This document shows, in pieces, positions 26,201-38,610 of a stretch of 64,000 nt of DNA (positions within the stretch are counted from its first letter, which is position 1; every line of letters begins with the position of its first letter). The translations under genes and the position numbers were made by a program. Source of the stretch: Rallus limicola. Its lineage: Eukaryota; Chordata; Aves; Gruiformes; Rallidae. The stretch is taken from assembly GCA_022605955.1 (NCBI GenBank), contig JAKCOZ010000012.1, positions 26,861,456-26,925,455 on the forward strand, read 5' to 3'. Below the pieces are notes generated by a model. That model saw nothing but the letters and a program-made list of their open reading frames with translations, had not been told where the DNA came from and made no database searches.

Positions 26201-28172
26201 CTCCTGGGAAGGCCTGAGCACCTGCAATGGCAGACTCCTCTGATGAAATGGTACTGAAATAGAAACTCACATTCTGCTTCCTTCCTGAGCGGTGCCCAAG
26301 TAAAGCTATGCAATGGCAATCACCCCACCAGCCCTGGATCTGACAGAGTCATCCACCAAGGACAGGTCACTGATGGCATCTGCTGGAATATATATCAGCA
26401 GCAAGGTAGGTCATGATGTAGCCTAAACTGCAAGGGATCAGAATTGCCTGATGCTTTAGTCTTGTCCCTCCTCAAGTAGCTGCTTCTTAAAGTCATCTCC
26501 TACAGCAGCAGGCAAGTAACGACAGGGAATGAAACTGAGGGACCCAAATGTTTGAGTGCAAAGAAATACCATCCTTCAAATGGGTTTGTACTGACCAAAA
26601 CATGACTCTAACCCTGAGGTCTCCTTAGTACCAGGCCTAAGGTCCACGAGCTCCACCTCACACTAAAAAACACCTCTAGAACTACAGGGTTCTGTCCCTG
26701 CAGGTTCCCCTGAGGGGCTGGTCTTTCTTTGACTCAGAACCAGTGGCTAAAACTTCTACAGTAACAAAAAAGACCACAGAGATCTCCTCATCTATGCACC
26801 CAGCATGGGGATACAAAGGGATGAGGAAGGGGAAAGGGCTGCTACTGCTGAGTATGAGCATCCTGCCCAGTGCAGAATGAAGAGATGCCAAGGATGAAAC
26901 CAGAGCCTGGAGGTAAATCTACCCCCTCTCTCCAGCTTTCTTAACATACATAACAGGCCTATGTTAACATCTACAACAGGTTTGGCTTCTGCCATTTCAG
27001 GAAGCAATTCTTAAATCATGCAAATCATTTCTTTTGATATCTTTATTAAATAATTTCTTTACCAAAGCCTGCTGCTACATTAAAATCCCCACATTCTTCT
27101 ACTTCAGTCAACAATTTCAGTCACATAAGTTCTTCATATTCTTTTATAATTCCCAATAACAACAAAAGCTCCAAAACTAGATCAGCATCAGAAATACTTC
27201 CTTCAAAGACATTCCTCCTTCCCTTCCTAGCCAAAAGAACAAGAGGTTTTATAATGTCCATAGCAGGTAAGTTCCATTCCAGAAAAAACACTCTTCAGGC
27301 CAAAAACCTGATCCCAAAACCACAAGGTGAAACAGAGAGATTTTAATATTTTAAGATGAAATAACCTGTTACTTTACAACAATGAGTCTTCCAGGTGGGT
27401 TTTTCTTTTACTTGCCCGTTGTTTGCTTGCTCAGAGGAGACAAGGTTGGCTGGGTTTGGTTGGGTTCTTACCTAAACGACTGCTAGGGACTCCTCTGCTT
27501 TAGTTCCACGACAGCAAAGCGGTGGGTACGTGGCGAGGTGATTACTGTATCTCTGCAGCTCAGTGTCTGCAGGGTGTCTGAATGCCACTCTTAACTACTT
27601 AAACCCAGTAAAGAGATTACAGCTCACACTAACTGGATTTTCACAGCTCCCTATCGTTCTGTTTGGATTCCTCACGCAGGGATTAAGAGAGGCCGTTAAA
27701 ACAATAGTCAGCTGCTCTCAAAGTGCAAGGTGTCTTGGTAAAAATAAAAATCAGTGTAAAACTACAGGTTTACATCCAGAGCGTGTGTGTGTTTGTATAC
27801 ACAGGCAAAGGAAACGCTGTTTGAGGAAAAATATTCCACATTTAAGGATTTATTCCATTAGAGAACCCACCATAATGCAAATTATATAGTTATGAAAGGA
27901 CAATCGTGGTGGCTGGCAGTTTTAAGGACCAGATAGTTTTGAAAATTTTAAACAGCTTAAAAGAATGTGTGTCTTTGAAGATACAGCCTTCGAATGCATT
28001 CCAAACCCTATTTCTGTAAATAAGGAGAAATATAATTCCCTCAACATTGTACATGAATTGAGCAGGGAAGCCAATTTAATGAGCATCTCTGATAGCCTGA
28101 ACTCAAACACAGAGATGTTTATTTTTGCACTTAGAAGGAAAAGGACTTAGTGAATTAAAAGGAAACGGTTAA
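20293..28172. other. Long unique intronic stretch
   Basis: Nearly 8 kb without a recognisable transposon, the longest CR1-free stretch in the left half. It includes T runs near 23063 and 24605, a GT-rich run near 24404-24425, and AT-rich parts such as 21480-22030. The small frames at 23395, 24131, 25114 and 27563 show no family resemblance or convincing exon borders. Confidence 0.4.
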
Positions 28173-28216
28173 TCTGGGGGTAAAACCTATTTACTCTGGG
28201 GGTAAAACCTATTTAC
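28173..28216. repeat. 22-bp tandem duplication
   Basis: Two perfect copies of a 22-bp unit beginning TCTGGGGGTAAAACC (28173-28194 and 28195-28216). It sits a few bases before the 5' end of a CR1 insertion. Confidence 0.95.
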
Positions 28217-28231
28217 TTCCTCAGCTCGGTG

Positions 28232-28815
28232 GTTCTCTGACATCTGGGGTGCATGAGGAGGAGTGTGGGCAGCAGGTCACAGGAGGGGATCCTCCCCTTC
28301 TACTCTGCCTTGGTCTGGTCTCACCTGGAGTGTTGTGTCCAGTGGGATAAAAAGGACAGGGATCTCCTGGAGAGAGTCCAGAGCAGACTATGGAGATGCT
28401 GAAGGGCCTGGAGCATCTCCCCTGTGAGGAAAGGCTGAGGGAGCTGAGGCTGTTCAGCCTGGAGAGAAGACTAAGGGGGGACCTTATTAATGTTCATAAA
28501 TACCTGAAGTATGGGATGGAGGGGGAAATGGCCAGCCCCTTTTCAGTGTCTGTGGGGACAGGACAAGGGGGGATGGCCTCAAGTTGGAGCACAGGGAGTT
28601 CCACCCCAATGTGGGGAAGAACTTCTTCCCGGTGAGGGTGAGGGAGCCCTGGGCCAGGCTGCCCAGGGGGTGTGGAGTCTCCTTCTCTGGAGAGATTCCA
28701 GCCCCGTCTGGACACCGCCCTGTGTGCCCTGTCCTAGGGACCCTGCTTTGGCAGGGGGTTGCACCCCATGGGCTCTGGAGGGCCCTGCCAACCCCTACAA
28801 TTCTGTGATTTTCTG
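28232..28815 (+). repeat. CR1 LINE 3' fragment
   Basis: Sense copy, one of the longest here. It starts near TTCTCTGACATCTGGGGTGC and passes TACTCTGCCTTGGTCTGG, GAGTGTTGTGTCCAGTG, GGAGCATCTCCCCTGTGAGG, CTGTTCAGCCTGGAGAG and GTTGGAGCACAGGGAGTTCC to the 3' block CCTGCCAACCCCTACAATTC. It reaches further 5' than the related copies at 32513 and 40836. The frames between 28390 and 28954 belong to it. Confidence 0.95.
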
Positions 28816-29249
28816 TACCACCAGTTGTGCTCCACTGCTTACAAGGGCATGCTATCCACAGCGCTTTCATACAGCCCTCTGGCAGTGGAAGGAAAAGAAA
28901 TCACACCCTCCACTGCTGCCTCAATGTCACAGCCTGTTAAACACACAATTTTAGTCTTAAAAGGGGATTTTTGGCAAACAAAAAGAAAAGCAAGGCCAAC
29001 ATGGTGCAGCCAACAAGAACACCAATTCTAGGGTAAAGAGAAGTGACCCTAGAGCTACGCTGGGCATATGGAGGTCCCTGCCCCTTTCAGGGGAAACCCT
29101 TCCTCTGCGCCCCGTTACCCTTTGGCTGACTTCGGTAGAGGAACTTGTCCTCATTTGGCCTTTCAGTTGTTTCCTTCTAGTTTCCAACAACCTCAATATT
29201 TATTTTTTTTTGCCAGCAAAGCTAATTGACTAATTTTTCTAGCATCCTC
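28816..29249. other. Unique spacer between CR1 copies
   Basis: About 430 bases with no recognised element. Confidence 0.4.
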
Positions 29250-29752
29250 CACAGAATCTCAGAATCACAAGGCTGGAAAAGACCTTTAAGATCATCAAGT
29301 CCAACCGTCCCTGTCCTGTGCTAAACCAGATCCCTGAGCACCTCATCTCCCCTCTGTTAAACACACCCAGGGCTGGGGACTCAGCCCCTCCCTGGGCAGC
29401 CTGTGCCACAGCCCCACAACTCTGCCAGGGAAGAACTTTGCCCTCCCAGCTGAGCTGAGCCTGCCCTGGCCCAGCTTGAGCCCATTGCCCCTTGTCCCAG
29501 CTCCTGGCCCCTGGCTGCAGAGACCAGCGCCCACCTCTCTGCACCCTCCTGGCAGGGCAGGGCAGGTGGGGAGAAGGGCTCCTCTCAGCCTCCTCTGCTC
29601 CAGGCTCAACACCCCCAGCTCCCTCAGCTGCTCCTCAGAGGATTTGCCCTCCAGCCCCTTCCCCAGCCTGGTTGCCCTTCTCTGGACTCACTCCAGGACC
29701 CCAATGTCCTTCTGATGCTGAGGAGCCCAGAACTGCAGCTCATGAGGTGGTG
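29250..29752 (-). repeat. CR1 LINE 3' fragment, second subfamily
   Basis: Antisense copy with CACAGAATCTCAGAATCACA at the left, then GGCTGGAAAAGACCTTTAAG, AAACACACCCAGGGCTGGGG and CAGCTTGAGCCCATTGCCCC. It is nearly identical over its length to the copy at 54409, so both derive from a recently active source. It is cut off near GGAGCCCAGAACTGCAG. Confidence 0.95.
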
Positions 29753-30639
29753 TCATCGTATAATGCCAAAGGATTGGAGGGAGTAGCAGGGGAGGAGTAA
29801 AGCAGGGATGTGAAATAACGTACTCATTCTTCACAATTGCCAAATCTTATTTAACTGTTCTAGGAGAATTCTGGCTAAGAAAAGGGGGGTAAAAAAAGTG
29901 CCAAAGTAATTTGCTTTTGTTTCTTTAGAAAGAAATTGAAATATTTTCCATATAGTCAAATCTCTAGTTCAAAATAACAAAATAATCAACTGCAGAAGGT
30001 TTCCCTGCCATAAGTTATATTGTACTTCACGTTTCTACATTTTGAGTCTTTCTGGAATTAAGAGAGATAAATGTTTTAAACCAGAATAGCCTGAATCCCA
30101 CATGCTGGCCAGCTGGGTTTTGTTACTGTTTGATCATCCCAGAATTCTGCTACGCTTCCATTTTAATTATGTTTTCAATTCTTCTTTTCATGAATGTTTA
30201 TGATATAAAACAACACAAATAGGAACTAGTGATTGTTCTTACAGGGATACTCTGTTCTGGGGTGAAGCACGGTGGTACATCAGCCTCACGTAGGGTTCGC
30301 TGATGCTCAGCTACAGAAAGTGTAGAGTATCTTCTGAGATGCTTCCCGATGACAAATACAACATGACATTTCAGATTTAGAGGTTATAAATACCATAAAT
30401 TATTCTTAATAATCACAAGAATTCGTCATTACTTAATTCTTAGTGTATTATTTAGTTAGGGATACGTGACAGACAGTTCAGGAAGAGGTGAGCTACCACA
30501 CAGTCACATTTACTCAGCCTTTTTCTTCTCTGAGTTCCTCCCTTCTAGACTCAGTATTTCTCAAGCTCAAGCCAGACACAAGCCAGCAGCACAGTGGTCA
30601 GACTATTCAAACAAGGTTATTTTTTTGATTATTGACAGA
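29753..30639. other. Unique spacer between CR1 copies
   Basis: About 890 bases of AT-rich unique sequence; nothing recognised. Confidence 0.4.
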
Positions 30640-31142
30640 GCTGGGGCCCAACACAAGGAAGATGTGGGACTGTTGGAGAGGGGTCAGAGGAGCCATGGAG
30701 ATGCTCAGAGGGCTGGAGCAGCTCCCCTATGGAGAGAGGCTGAAGGAGCTGGGCTGGGTCAGCCTGGAGAAGAGAAGGCTGTGGGGGGACCTCATTGCAG
30801 CCTGCCAGTCCCTGAAGGGAGCAGAGGAACAGGAGGGGAATCAGCTTGTTCAAGGGCAGAGCCTGGCAGGACAAGGGGGCTGGAGTGAAGCTGGAGGAGG
30901 GAAGGGGGAGAGGAGAGATTGGGGGGAAGTTCTTTGCAGAGAGAGTGGTGAGGGGCTGGCAGGGGCTGCCCAGAGAGGGGGTGGGTGCCCCATCCCTGGG
31001 GGTGTTCAAGGCCAGGTTGGCTGGGGCCCTGGGCAACCTTGTGTAGCTCCAGGCCTGGAGGTTGGTGTCCCTGCCTGTGGCAGGGGGTTGGAGCTCTGTG
31101 ACCCTTGGGGTCCCTTCCAACCCAGATCATTCTATGATTCTT
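30640..31142 (+). repeat. CR1 LINE 3' fragment, well preserved
   Basis: Sense copy from AGCTGGGGCCCAACACAAGG through GAGGGGTCAGAGGAGCCATG, TCAGCCTGGAGAAGAGAAGG and GGTGTTCAAGGCCAGGTTGG to TCATTCTATGATTCTTC. It is close to the reverse complement of the copy at 33799, with which it forms an inverted pair about 2.7 kb apart. The frames on both strands here are repeat-derived. Confidence 0.95.
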
Positions 31143-32512
31143 CAAGGAGCTACTGAGATAAATTATTGTAACTAAGAAGCACTATCAGGCGCCTTCAAAC
31201 TTCATTAGAACAACTTCGCAGCGGTGGGACCGTGGCTGCTTTAGAATCCTCATAATTTAGTCCAGATCCCAAAAATAAAAACACTGGGATTAAGGGAAGA
31301 TTTTTTCCTCCCTCTGACAAAAGAACAAAGAAAATTCTGCTATAAGCACTCAAACTGTTTTCCAACACAGGACTGAAGGAGCTTGGTTTCAGCATTTGAA
31401 CTGCATTTGTTAATTTTAAACAGATTTTAAAGAAGTTCTACAATTTCTCTACAAATTACTGTGTTTAATATGGGCGTATGGCCATGGAGTCTACTGCTCT
31501 TCAACTGGGCATCTGCCTGGAGACTGTTCACTCCTCTGTAGAGGAGAGTCTGCCTGAACTGTGTGATAAGCACCTACTCTGGGATGCTGATAACTCAACA
31601 GAGGTACAATCAAGGTTGAAACATGGCACGCAAGGTTTCAGCCCAGAAGCAATCCTTACCTATTATCTTCTGAATCAAAATCTACCAGAAGAATTGTGAG
31701 GGGTTTAGATTTGAACTCTTAAACTGCAAAATAAACACACCAAACTTTCACTACGTTGCCCTCATAAGCCTCTTTAAAGTAAGCTCTAAACACAAAGCAA
31801 ATAATTAAACCCATGAATTAGAGATGGAGAGTAGTGCAAATTAAACCAGCCTTGTAGCAGCCTGAACATAATTCCTATTTGCATGTTTCTGCTATTCAAT
31901 AAATGTATTTTGCCATGTAAGATTGTAAAGAAAAGGTCTTTGAGTGACACAACCAGTCTTGGTGTGCCAAAACCCTATTTGTAAGTGAACAGAGATACAG
32001 AACACAAATACCTCAGGCCAACAACTATGGAGATGATGTTTTGGAACCATGTGCATAATTGGACCTAATTAACACCAACATTTTACAGAGTTTGAGAGCC
32101 ACCTCTTGTCACCATGGGTAGCATGGAGAGAGATGAAACCATAAACACACATTAACTTCTTGCTAAATCATCACTGGTGTGTCCTGCTGGTAAACTGCTT
32201 TAAATGTGTACCTCAAAGGATCCCAGGCATCTCCCCTTTTCTCCTAGTTATAGGAAGGGGGTAAATCCTCTGGTATCAGGCTGGGAACAGTTTATTTTAC
32301 AGTTGAAGTGCTTCAAAACAAAAATACATCACCAGAAGAACGAAGTGTTCCTTAAATAAGAGCGATCAATCACGCCTCACTCTAAAGTAGTGTGTTATCA
32401 ATATCATACCTTATCTCTTTGTCAATAAAATGAGGTTTATACTGCACAAAGTACCCTAACAATTCCTAACTTTCTCATCAAATGTTATTAAACACAAGAG
32501 TTTATGTTCATA
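31143..32512. other. Unique spacer between CR1 copies
   Basis: About 1.4 kb of unique sequence. The 73-codon frame at 31478-31699 shows no family resemblance. Confidence 0.4.
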
Positions 32513-32941
32513 TCATAGAATCACAGGATCACAGGGGTTGAGAAAGGCCCTCCAGAGCCCATGGGGTCCAACCCCCTGCCAAAGCAGGGTCCCTAGGACA
32601 GGGCACACAGGGCGGTGTCCAGACGGGGCTGGAATCTCTCCAGAGAAGGAGACTCCACACCCCCTGGGCAGCCTGGCCCAGGGCTCCCTCACCCTCACTG
32701 GGAAGAAGTTCTTCCCCATGTTGGTGTGGAACTCCCTGTGCTCCAACTTGAGCCCATCGCCCCTTGTCCTGTCCCCACAGACACTGAAAAGGGGCTGCCC
32801 ATTTCCCCCTGCAGCCCATGCTTAAGATATTTATAAACCTTCATTAGATCCCCCTTTAGTTGTCTTCTCTCCAGGCTGAACAGCCCCAGCTCCCTCAGCC
32901 TTTCCTCACAGGGGAGATGCTCCAGGCCCTTCAGCATCTGG
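32513..32941 (-). repeat. CR1 LINE 3' fragment
   Basis: Antisense copy beginning TCATAGAATCACAGGATCAC, with CCATGGGGTCCAACCCCCTG, CTGGAATCTCTCCAGAGAAG, ACTTGAGCCCATCGCCCC and CAGGGGAGATGCTCCAGGC. It is the inverted counterpart of the copies at 28232 and 40836. Confidence 0.95.
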
Positions 32942-33798
32942 AGCTATTAAAAACATACTGCATCAGTCCCTGCCATGAAGTCAGCGTTTAATTTACAATT
33001 ATTGCATCATTATGGGACCAGAATAAACTCTTGATAAAACCAAGCAGAATCAAACTGAAAGGAAAAAAAAACCAAAAACCAACACATTCCTGTGACCAGC
33101 CAAAGCAAAGTTTCTCAGAATAAACAACAATTTTAAGAGGTAGTTACTTGCTTATCCAAAGCCAAGCGTTTCACAGCTCTTCAGTGTAAGGCACAACCGA
33201 AACGTGCTGGAGGTCCCTCTCCTTCCAATCAAACATTTACCCTTCGCCACTGGTGAAAGGCAACAAGATCTCTTTACAACGCCTCGTCTTTTTCAATAAA
33301 TTTTGCATGAAAACATGTTACCCAAGCACAAAGTTGCCTGCTGTCACACTGGAAGTATGATAAATGTTTAATGAAAACAACACCACACAGCTTGGTGTCA
33401 GACAACAGCTATCACACAGCCCGGCTTTGATCTGAACAGACACTTAAAAGGAGTTCTGAGCGCGCTCTGCACCACAGAACTCTATAACCTATATGCAAAT
33501 AGGAGAAAATTACCATAAACGACTTCCTACTGCATCGAGGTAAGGAGAGAAAATAAAGTATGGCAAGCTCCAGGAGTGTCTGGCTGCTGGCAAACTGGGA
33601 GAAGCCCAATATTCCCAATTTACTCCCAATGCCTTCTGCCGAGCACCTCGAAGCTCCTCAACAGGCATTTCTCACCCAAGCATCAGCCACCAAAACTGCT
33701 GGGACACTGCCAGGGCTGAGCACAGGAGATGCATCTCCATGAGCACTTCAGTTTCATGCTGCAGAGAAAGGTCCTGTTGGCAGAGGGACCTCAGCAAA
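32942..33798. other. Unique spacer between CR1 copies
   Basis: About 860 bases; no element recognised. Confidence 0.4.
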
Positions 33799-34390
33799 TC
33801 ACAGAATCCCAGCCTGGTCTGGGTTGGAAGGGACCCCAAGGGTCACAGAGCTCCAACCCCCTGCCACAGGCAGGGACACCAACCTCCAGGCCTGGAGCTA
33901 CACAAGGTTGCCCAGGGCCCCAGCCAACCTGGCCTTCAACACCCCCAGGGACAGGGCACCCACCCCCTCTCAGGGCAGCCCCTGCCAGCCCCTCACCACT
34001 CTCTCTGCAAAGAACTCCCCCCTAATATCTCATCTGAACCTTCCTTCCTTTAGCTTTAGTCCCTTCCCCCTTGTCCTGCCAGTCTCTCCCTTGAACAAGC
34101 TGATTCCCCTCCTGTTCCTCTGCTCCCTTCAGGGACTGGCAGGCTGCAGTGAGGTCCCCCCACAGCCTTCTCTTCTCCAGGCTGACCCAGCCCAGCTCCC
34201 TCAGCCTCTCTCCATAGGGGAGCTGCTCCAGCCCTCTGAGCATCTCCATGGCTCCTCTGACCCCTCTCCAACAGCCCCACATCTCTCTTGTCCTGGGACC
34301 CCAGCTCTGGACACAGGACTCCGGCTGAGGCCTCCAGAGGGCAGAGCAGAGAGGGACAATCCCTTCCCTGTCCCTGCTGCCACCCCTCTG
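33799..34390 (-). repeat. CR1 LINE 3' fragment, well preserved
   Basis: Antisense copy with TCACAGAATCCCAGCCTGGT at the left and blocks GGTCACAGAGCTCCAACCCC, CCAGCCAACCTGGCCTTCAA and ATCTCCATGGCTCCTCTGAC; it extends to about CTGCCACCCCTCTGCTGATG. It reaches about 80 bases further 5' (rightwards) than the partner at 30640. The 210-codon frame at 33824-34456 is an antisense reading of this repeat. Confidence 0.95.
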
Positions 34391-36483
34391 CTGATGGAAA
34401 TCCTTAAGAGGGACCTGATGTATAGGATTAAAAGGAGAAACAAAGTCTGTATTTGAAACCCAAACTCTTCAGCTCTCCGGCGTCTGTCAAAGGATTTAAG
34501 AAGCTGTGATTCCATTAATGTAAAGGCATATCAATAGCCTGATTAAGCATCAGAAATTAAAATAGTGGTTGGGTTTGATTAATGGCACAACATTGCCTTT
34601 ATTTCCCCTAACAGCTGAGAAGCTGCTCTTGATTTATCCCATGAAAAATTGTCAGAAGCACTTTGAAAGGTAATCCAAAATTCTGCTACTAAGAAAGCCA
34701 GGGTGAAACCCGTAACCCTGGTCAGTTATTTAAACCTAACACCTTTTTAATAGTTTCTCTTTCCCCAAATTCAACAATGATCCCCAAATGCCAGAGAATT
34801 TGCATGTTTTTAAGCTAACCAAGACTATAAAAATCAAAATTCAACAGCATGCACGGGCAGGTCAGTGAAGACATGTACGCCAAGTTGTTTTAAAAGTGAA
34901 TTTTTAAAAAGTATAAATAAAAGATTAATGTAATGCTTTGATTAGCAAGAAAATAAGTGGGGAAAATATTATAGTGCTACAATTACACATTTCAATAAAT
35001 CACTGCTAGGAACACTACACTGTTGAAGACACTGGCACCTGAAGATCACTAGTATGCATAAGCTGCTGGTCTAAACATGGGATTTGGGAGTGAAGAACGA
35101 ACACCCCTTGTGGGAGCCCACGAGCCATGATGCACAGTCAGCAGGTCAACTCTGGGGAATGCCACTCAAGTAGGACAAGACTTCAAGTCATGATTTCACA
35201 GAATTACATACCCTTGTGCTTAGAAATGCTAAAAATAGACGTGCTCCCCTGATTTATCACCACCTTAGAAGAGTACAAGCTAGGAACAGTTACTTGTCCA
35301 CCTGAAGCATTACACAGAAGATCTTAGTGCCTATATATAAAGGCAAAACTGCAGCACTACTTTGCCTGTCAAATAAAGTGCCTCACAACGTCTAAAAAAA
35401 CCACCTGGCAATCCATAGTGACCTGTCAAAATGCACTCATGTCCATGACTGGGGATATAATCTAGCTGAGGCTATATCAGCACTTCAGGTACCATACAAT
35501 GAAGAACAAAGCTTGCAGACTGGGCTGGTGTATTAAGATTTGAGGCCAACGCAACATGGGCTGGGAAAAAGAGTTGCTCTAGTTCATTACAAGCAAATTA
35601 CCACTGCTTCCCAGCAGCATGATAGATCACTTCTGACGAGGAAAAGGAAACCAAATTGGCCTCCCAGCGCCATGCCAGGAGCGGGGAGGCCAAAGGCCAG
35701 TGATAAGGAAGCGTCCTATAGGTGTCTGAAATAAAGCTTACGGCCTGGGACTGGCTGGAAGTTTGCTTCAGGCTTATCTAAGGGGGTGTCAGAATGCAAA
35801 CCAAGGGTGTGCATCCCATCTGCATGTCAGAAGCAGCACGCTGGGATCGTTTCTTCTCCAGGGGCAGTGGCACATGAGCCTAAGGCACCTGGAGATCTCA
35901 CCAGCAAGGGTCAGAAGGCCCTGAGGCCTGAACCTCTTCCAGGGTAGAGCTCAAGTAATACTCATGCTGTTGTAACAGGTTACCCACAACTTAACTTTTC
36001 TAAATAGAGTCTTTTCAACAAATTAGCATTTGAGTGATAATTGAGACTGCATCCAGCACCTTGTTTCCCTAGTGTGCTGGGTAGGATCTTTTCCAGCAGG
36101 TAGAAAGGATTCTGGAACAAAACCCCCATCACCCTTCATTCAAATCTTACTTTTCAGCAATCTTACTTTTCTCTAGAAATCAGGGTGATTCACCTTTACC
36201 AATCAACAAGAAGTATTTATTTTTTTTAAGTCAGATTGATAGGACAAAGAACACCATTATACTTCCAGGGAGACTATCACTAATTTTCCAGTAATCAATC
36301 AAAACCACACAGTGAGGGTGTACAGATAGGTCTGCAACTCCCTTCTCCATAAGCCACTGGAAATTAAACCCAAGCTGTCCCATCCCTTTGATGCAGAGAC
36401 AAGGCTCTTCCCCTGTTATTCCATGACTTTTTCTGACCAACACCACCCCTTTTTTGTTCTAGCCCAGGGTGCATACTCATTAG
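34391..36483. other. Unique intronic sequence
   Basis: About 2.1 kb without a recognised repeat. The 64-codon frame at 35540 is followed by an AATAAA, but there is no homology or exon signal to support a gene. Confidence 0.4.
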
Positions 36484-36577
36484 ATCCAGGCCTGGAGGTT
36501 GGTGTCCCTGCCTGTGGCAGGGGGTTGGAGCTCTGTGATCCTTGGGGTCCCTTCCAACCCAGACCAGTCTATAATTT
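36484..36577 (+). repeat. CR1 LINE 3' end fragment
   Basis: Sense copy of about 94 bases, from ATCCAGGCCTGGAGGTTGGT to CCAACCCAGACCAGTCTATA. Same subfamily as 30640; the tail repeat has decayed. Confidence 0.95.
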
Positions 36578-36922
36578 CCAATAAATACATTCAATAAATA
36601 AATTAATTTAAACAAAAAACTAGATGTAGTCCTTGATGTGCCACGTGGTGTCTGTAAGGATCTGTTCTGGATAGAGAGGTCGGTGGAGTATTTTCCACTC
36701 TACAGATCCCCTGCTGTCAGTCTCTAGCAAGGCTCTGGAGAATAACGTTACTCTCAGTGCTGATCCTGACAGCAGACCTAGAAATTCACTCCCTGGGAGA
36801 ATGATCTACAACAGATCCCTCACATTTCACATCCAAGTGTATGCCTGACTGTCATTTTTTGTGTCCAGTTAGACTTTCTTCCTCACACTTCAGAGAGAGG
36901 AAAAAAAACCTGGCACCATCAC

Positions 36923-37080
36923 TGCAGGATGTCTGATAGTCTCCTTCTCTGGAGAGATTCCAGCCCTGTCTGGACACCGCCCTGTGTGCCCTGTCCTAGG
37001 GACCCTGCTTTGGCAGGGGGTTGGACCCCATGGGCTCTGGAGGGCCCTGCCAACCCCTACAGCTCTGTGACTCTGTGATT
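36923..37080 (+). repeat. Short CR1 fragment with an unusual 5' junction
   Basis: CR1 homology starts with AGTCTCCTTCTCTGGAGAG at 36938 and ends with CCCCTACAGCTCTGTGACTC and CTGTGATT. The 15 bases before it (36923-36937, TGCAGGATGTCTGAT) are not CR1 in the other copies, yet recur, inverted, beside the copy at 38611. Confidence 0.92.
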
Positions 37081-38610
37081 ACGTCAGTTGGGTGAGCAGT
37101 GAAGTAATAGTGAAGTTCCAGCCAAGGCAGCAAACCCTCATGCTGCAGGACACGTGCCTGTCTCTGCTCCCAGACCCACAAAAGAACACTTGACACAACT
37201 ATCAGACAAAAAAAAAATCTTAAATTGTAGCATATAGCAAAAACAACTTGCTACCTGTTGCTGACCACAGCCAGCTACAAAAGGCTCAACAGCTATTGGA
37301 AAACAAGAAGTTCTGTCTTGGTGCTTTCCTCAGAATTGAGCATCAAGACAGAATAAACAAACCATTGCATGTCCCTGCTGCTGCAGAAACCAAAGAGAAA
37401 AATAATGCCAGAAGCCAACAGACTTCCACAGGCACAGGTCCCCTCGGTCCATATACCATCCTCCTGCCTACACATCTATGAAGTAGGGACACGTGAGCCT
37501 CCTTGGCCAAGGGCATCTTTTCCTTCCCATACTTTTCACCCCAGAAGAAAATAAACACAGATACAAGTGACTCAGAGAAAGCAAGCTGAGAGCTTGGGAG
37601 GCTGAGGAAGCCTCATACACACACACAGCTGTAAAACATCAATCCTGGCCTCATTCTCCTGGAGCACAGGCAAGGCAATGAGAAACTACACTGAGTCTTT
37701 GTTCCTACAACACCTGCATTTTAGGCTAACTCCAGGTTCCCAATTCACACTGTGCAGAAGCTACAGAAAGCAAGTGCCTCAAAGAGCTCTGTCCTCTCTG
37801 TGTACTCAAGCACGCTGCCCTGCAAAGCCTTTCCCAAACAATAACGTGATGCTGATACAGTCTCCATCTTCAGAATGACAAATCACTGCAAAGGGAAAGA
37901 GCTTCTCAGATCCATATTCTCTGTACAGACAGACTTTGATCACTGCTTGATTAAACTGAAAAACACACTGTCCCTCCTCAGAAAAGTTTATGAGGAGCAG
38001 ATTACATCAACACCAGCCCAGGTAGGTTTCATTTTGTAGTCTAATAACACTCCCAGTAAGAAATTGCTGTACAAAGCCTACCAGCCTGTACCTGAGCTCA
38101 GGGGGGAATGGACTGATGTCATAAACTGTTTCTATTCTCAATCTGTACTCTTTGTCCTGACTACCTTGGAAATGACCCAAACAGGGCATTTTGTTTTCAA
38201 ATTTAGTGTAAGCGATTTTCTAAGTTATCAAAATATAAAGGTCAATTGCTCACTTCCAAAACCCAGCCAGGCACTTCTGGGCTCTTCCTACAGCTCTCCC
38301 ATATTGATCCTCACAATAAAAGGACACAGCATCAGGCAGTGTGCTAACAGAGCACTGCTATATACTCCAACATGATTTAAGATGTGCTTCCTCACAAAGT
38401 CCAGGAAAGCTCTCACACACCCCAGGGCATGTGCTCAGTACAAATCCTTTCCCTGATTTTCTACTGCAATTTTAAAAAATCCCCAAACCAAGCAGACACC
38501 AATTTTGGCTGGACCATGCAGGCTTCTCCTCAAATCTTTCACAAGTATCAGAAGGTATTTGAACTTCAGGCAAATGGGTAGAAAAAAAGCATCTTGATTA
38601 TGACTTATTA
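37081..38610. other. Unique spacer between two inverted CR1 fragments
   Basis: About 1.5 kb of unique sequence. Frames at 37248 and 38064 overlap here on both strands with no family resemblance; nothing else recognised. Confidence 0.4.

Noticed and set aside
30632..31156. 174-codon plus-strand frame, considered as CR1 ORF2
   Set aside because: It is the 3'-terminal part of CR1 only. No reverse transcriptase or endonuclease motifs are present in any copy here, so none can be autonomous.
33824..34456. 210-codon plus-strand open frame
   Set aside because: It lies almost wholly in the antisense CR1 at 33799-34390; the same peptide wording ([17 protein letters not shown]) recurs at the other copies, including 30629-31120. 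It is a GC-rich repeat shadow, not a gene.
35540..35760. Small frame followed by AATAAA, considered as a processed transcript
   Set aside because: AATAAA is common by chance in AT-rich DNA; there is no poly(A) tract, homology or exon signal.
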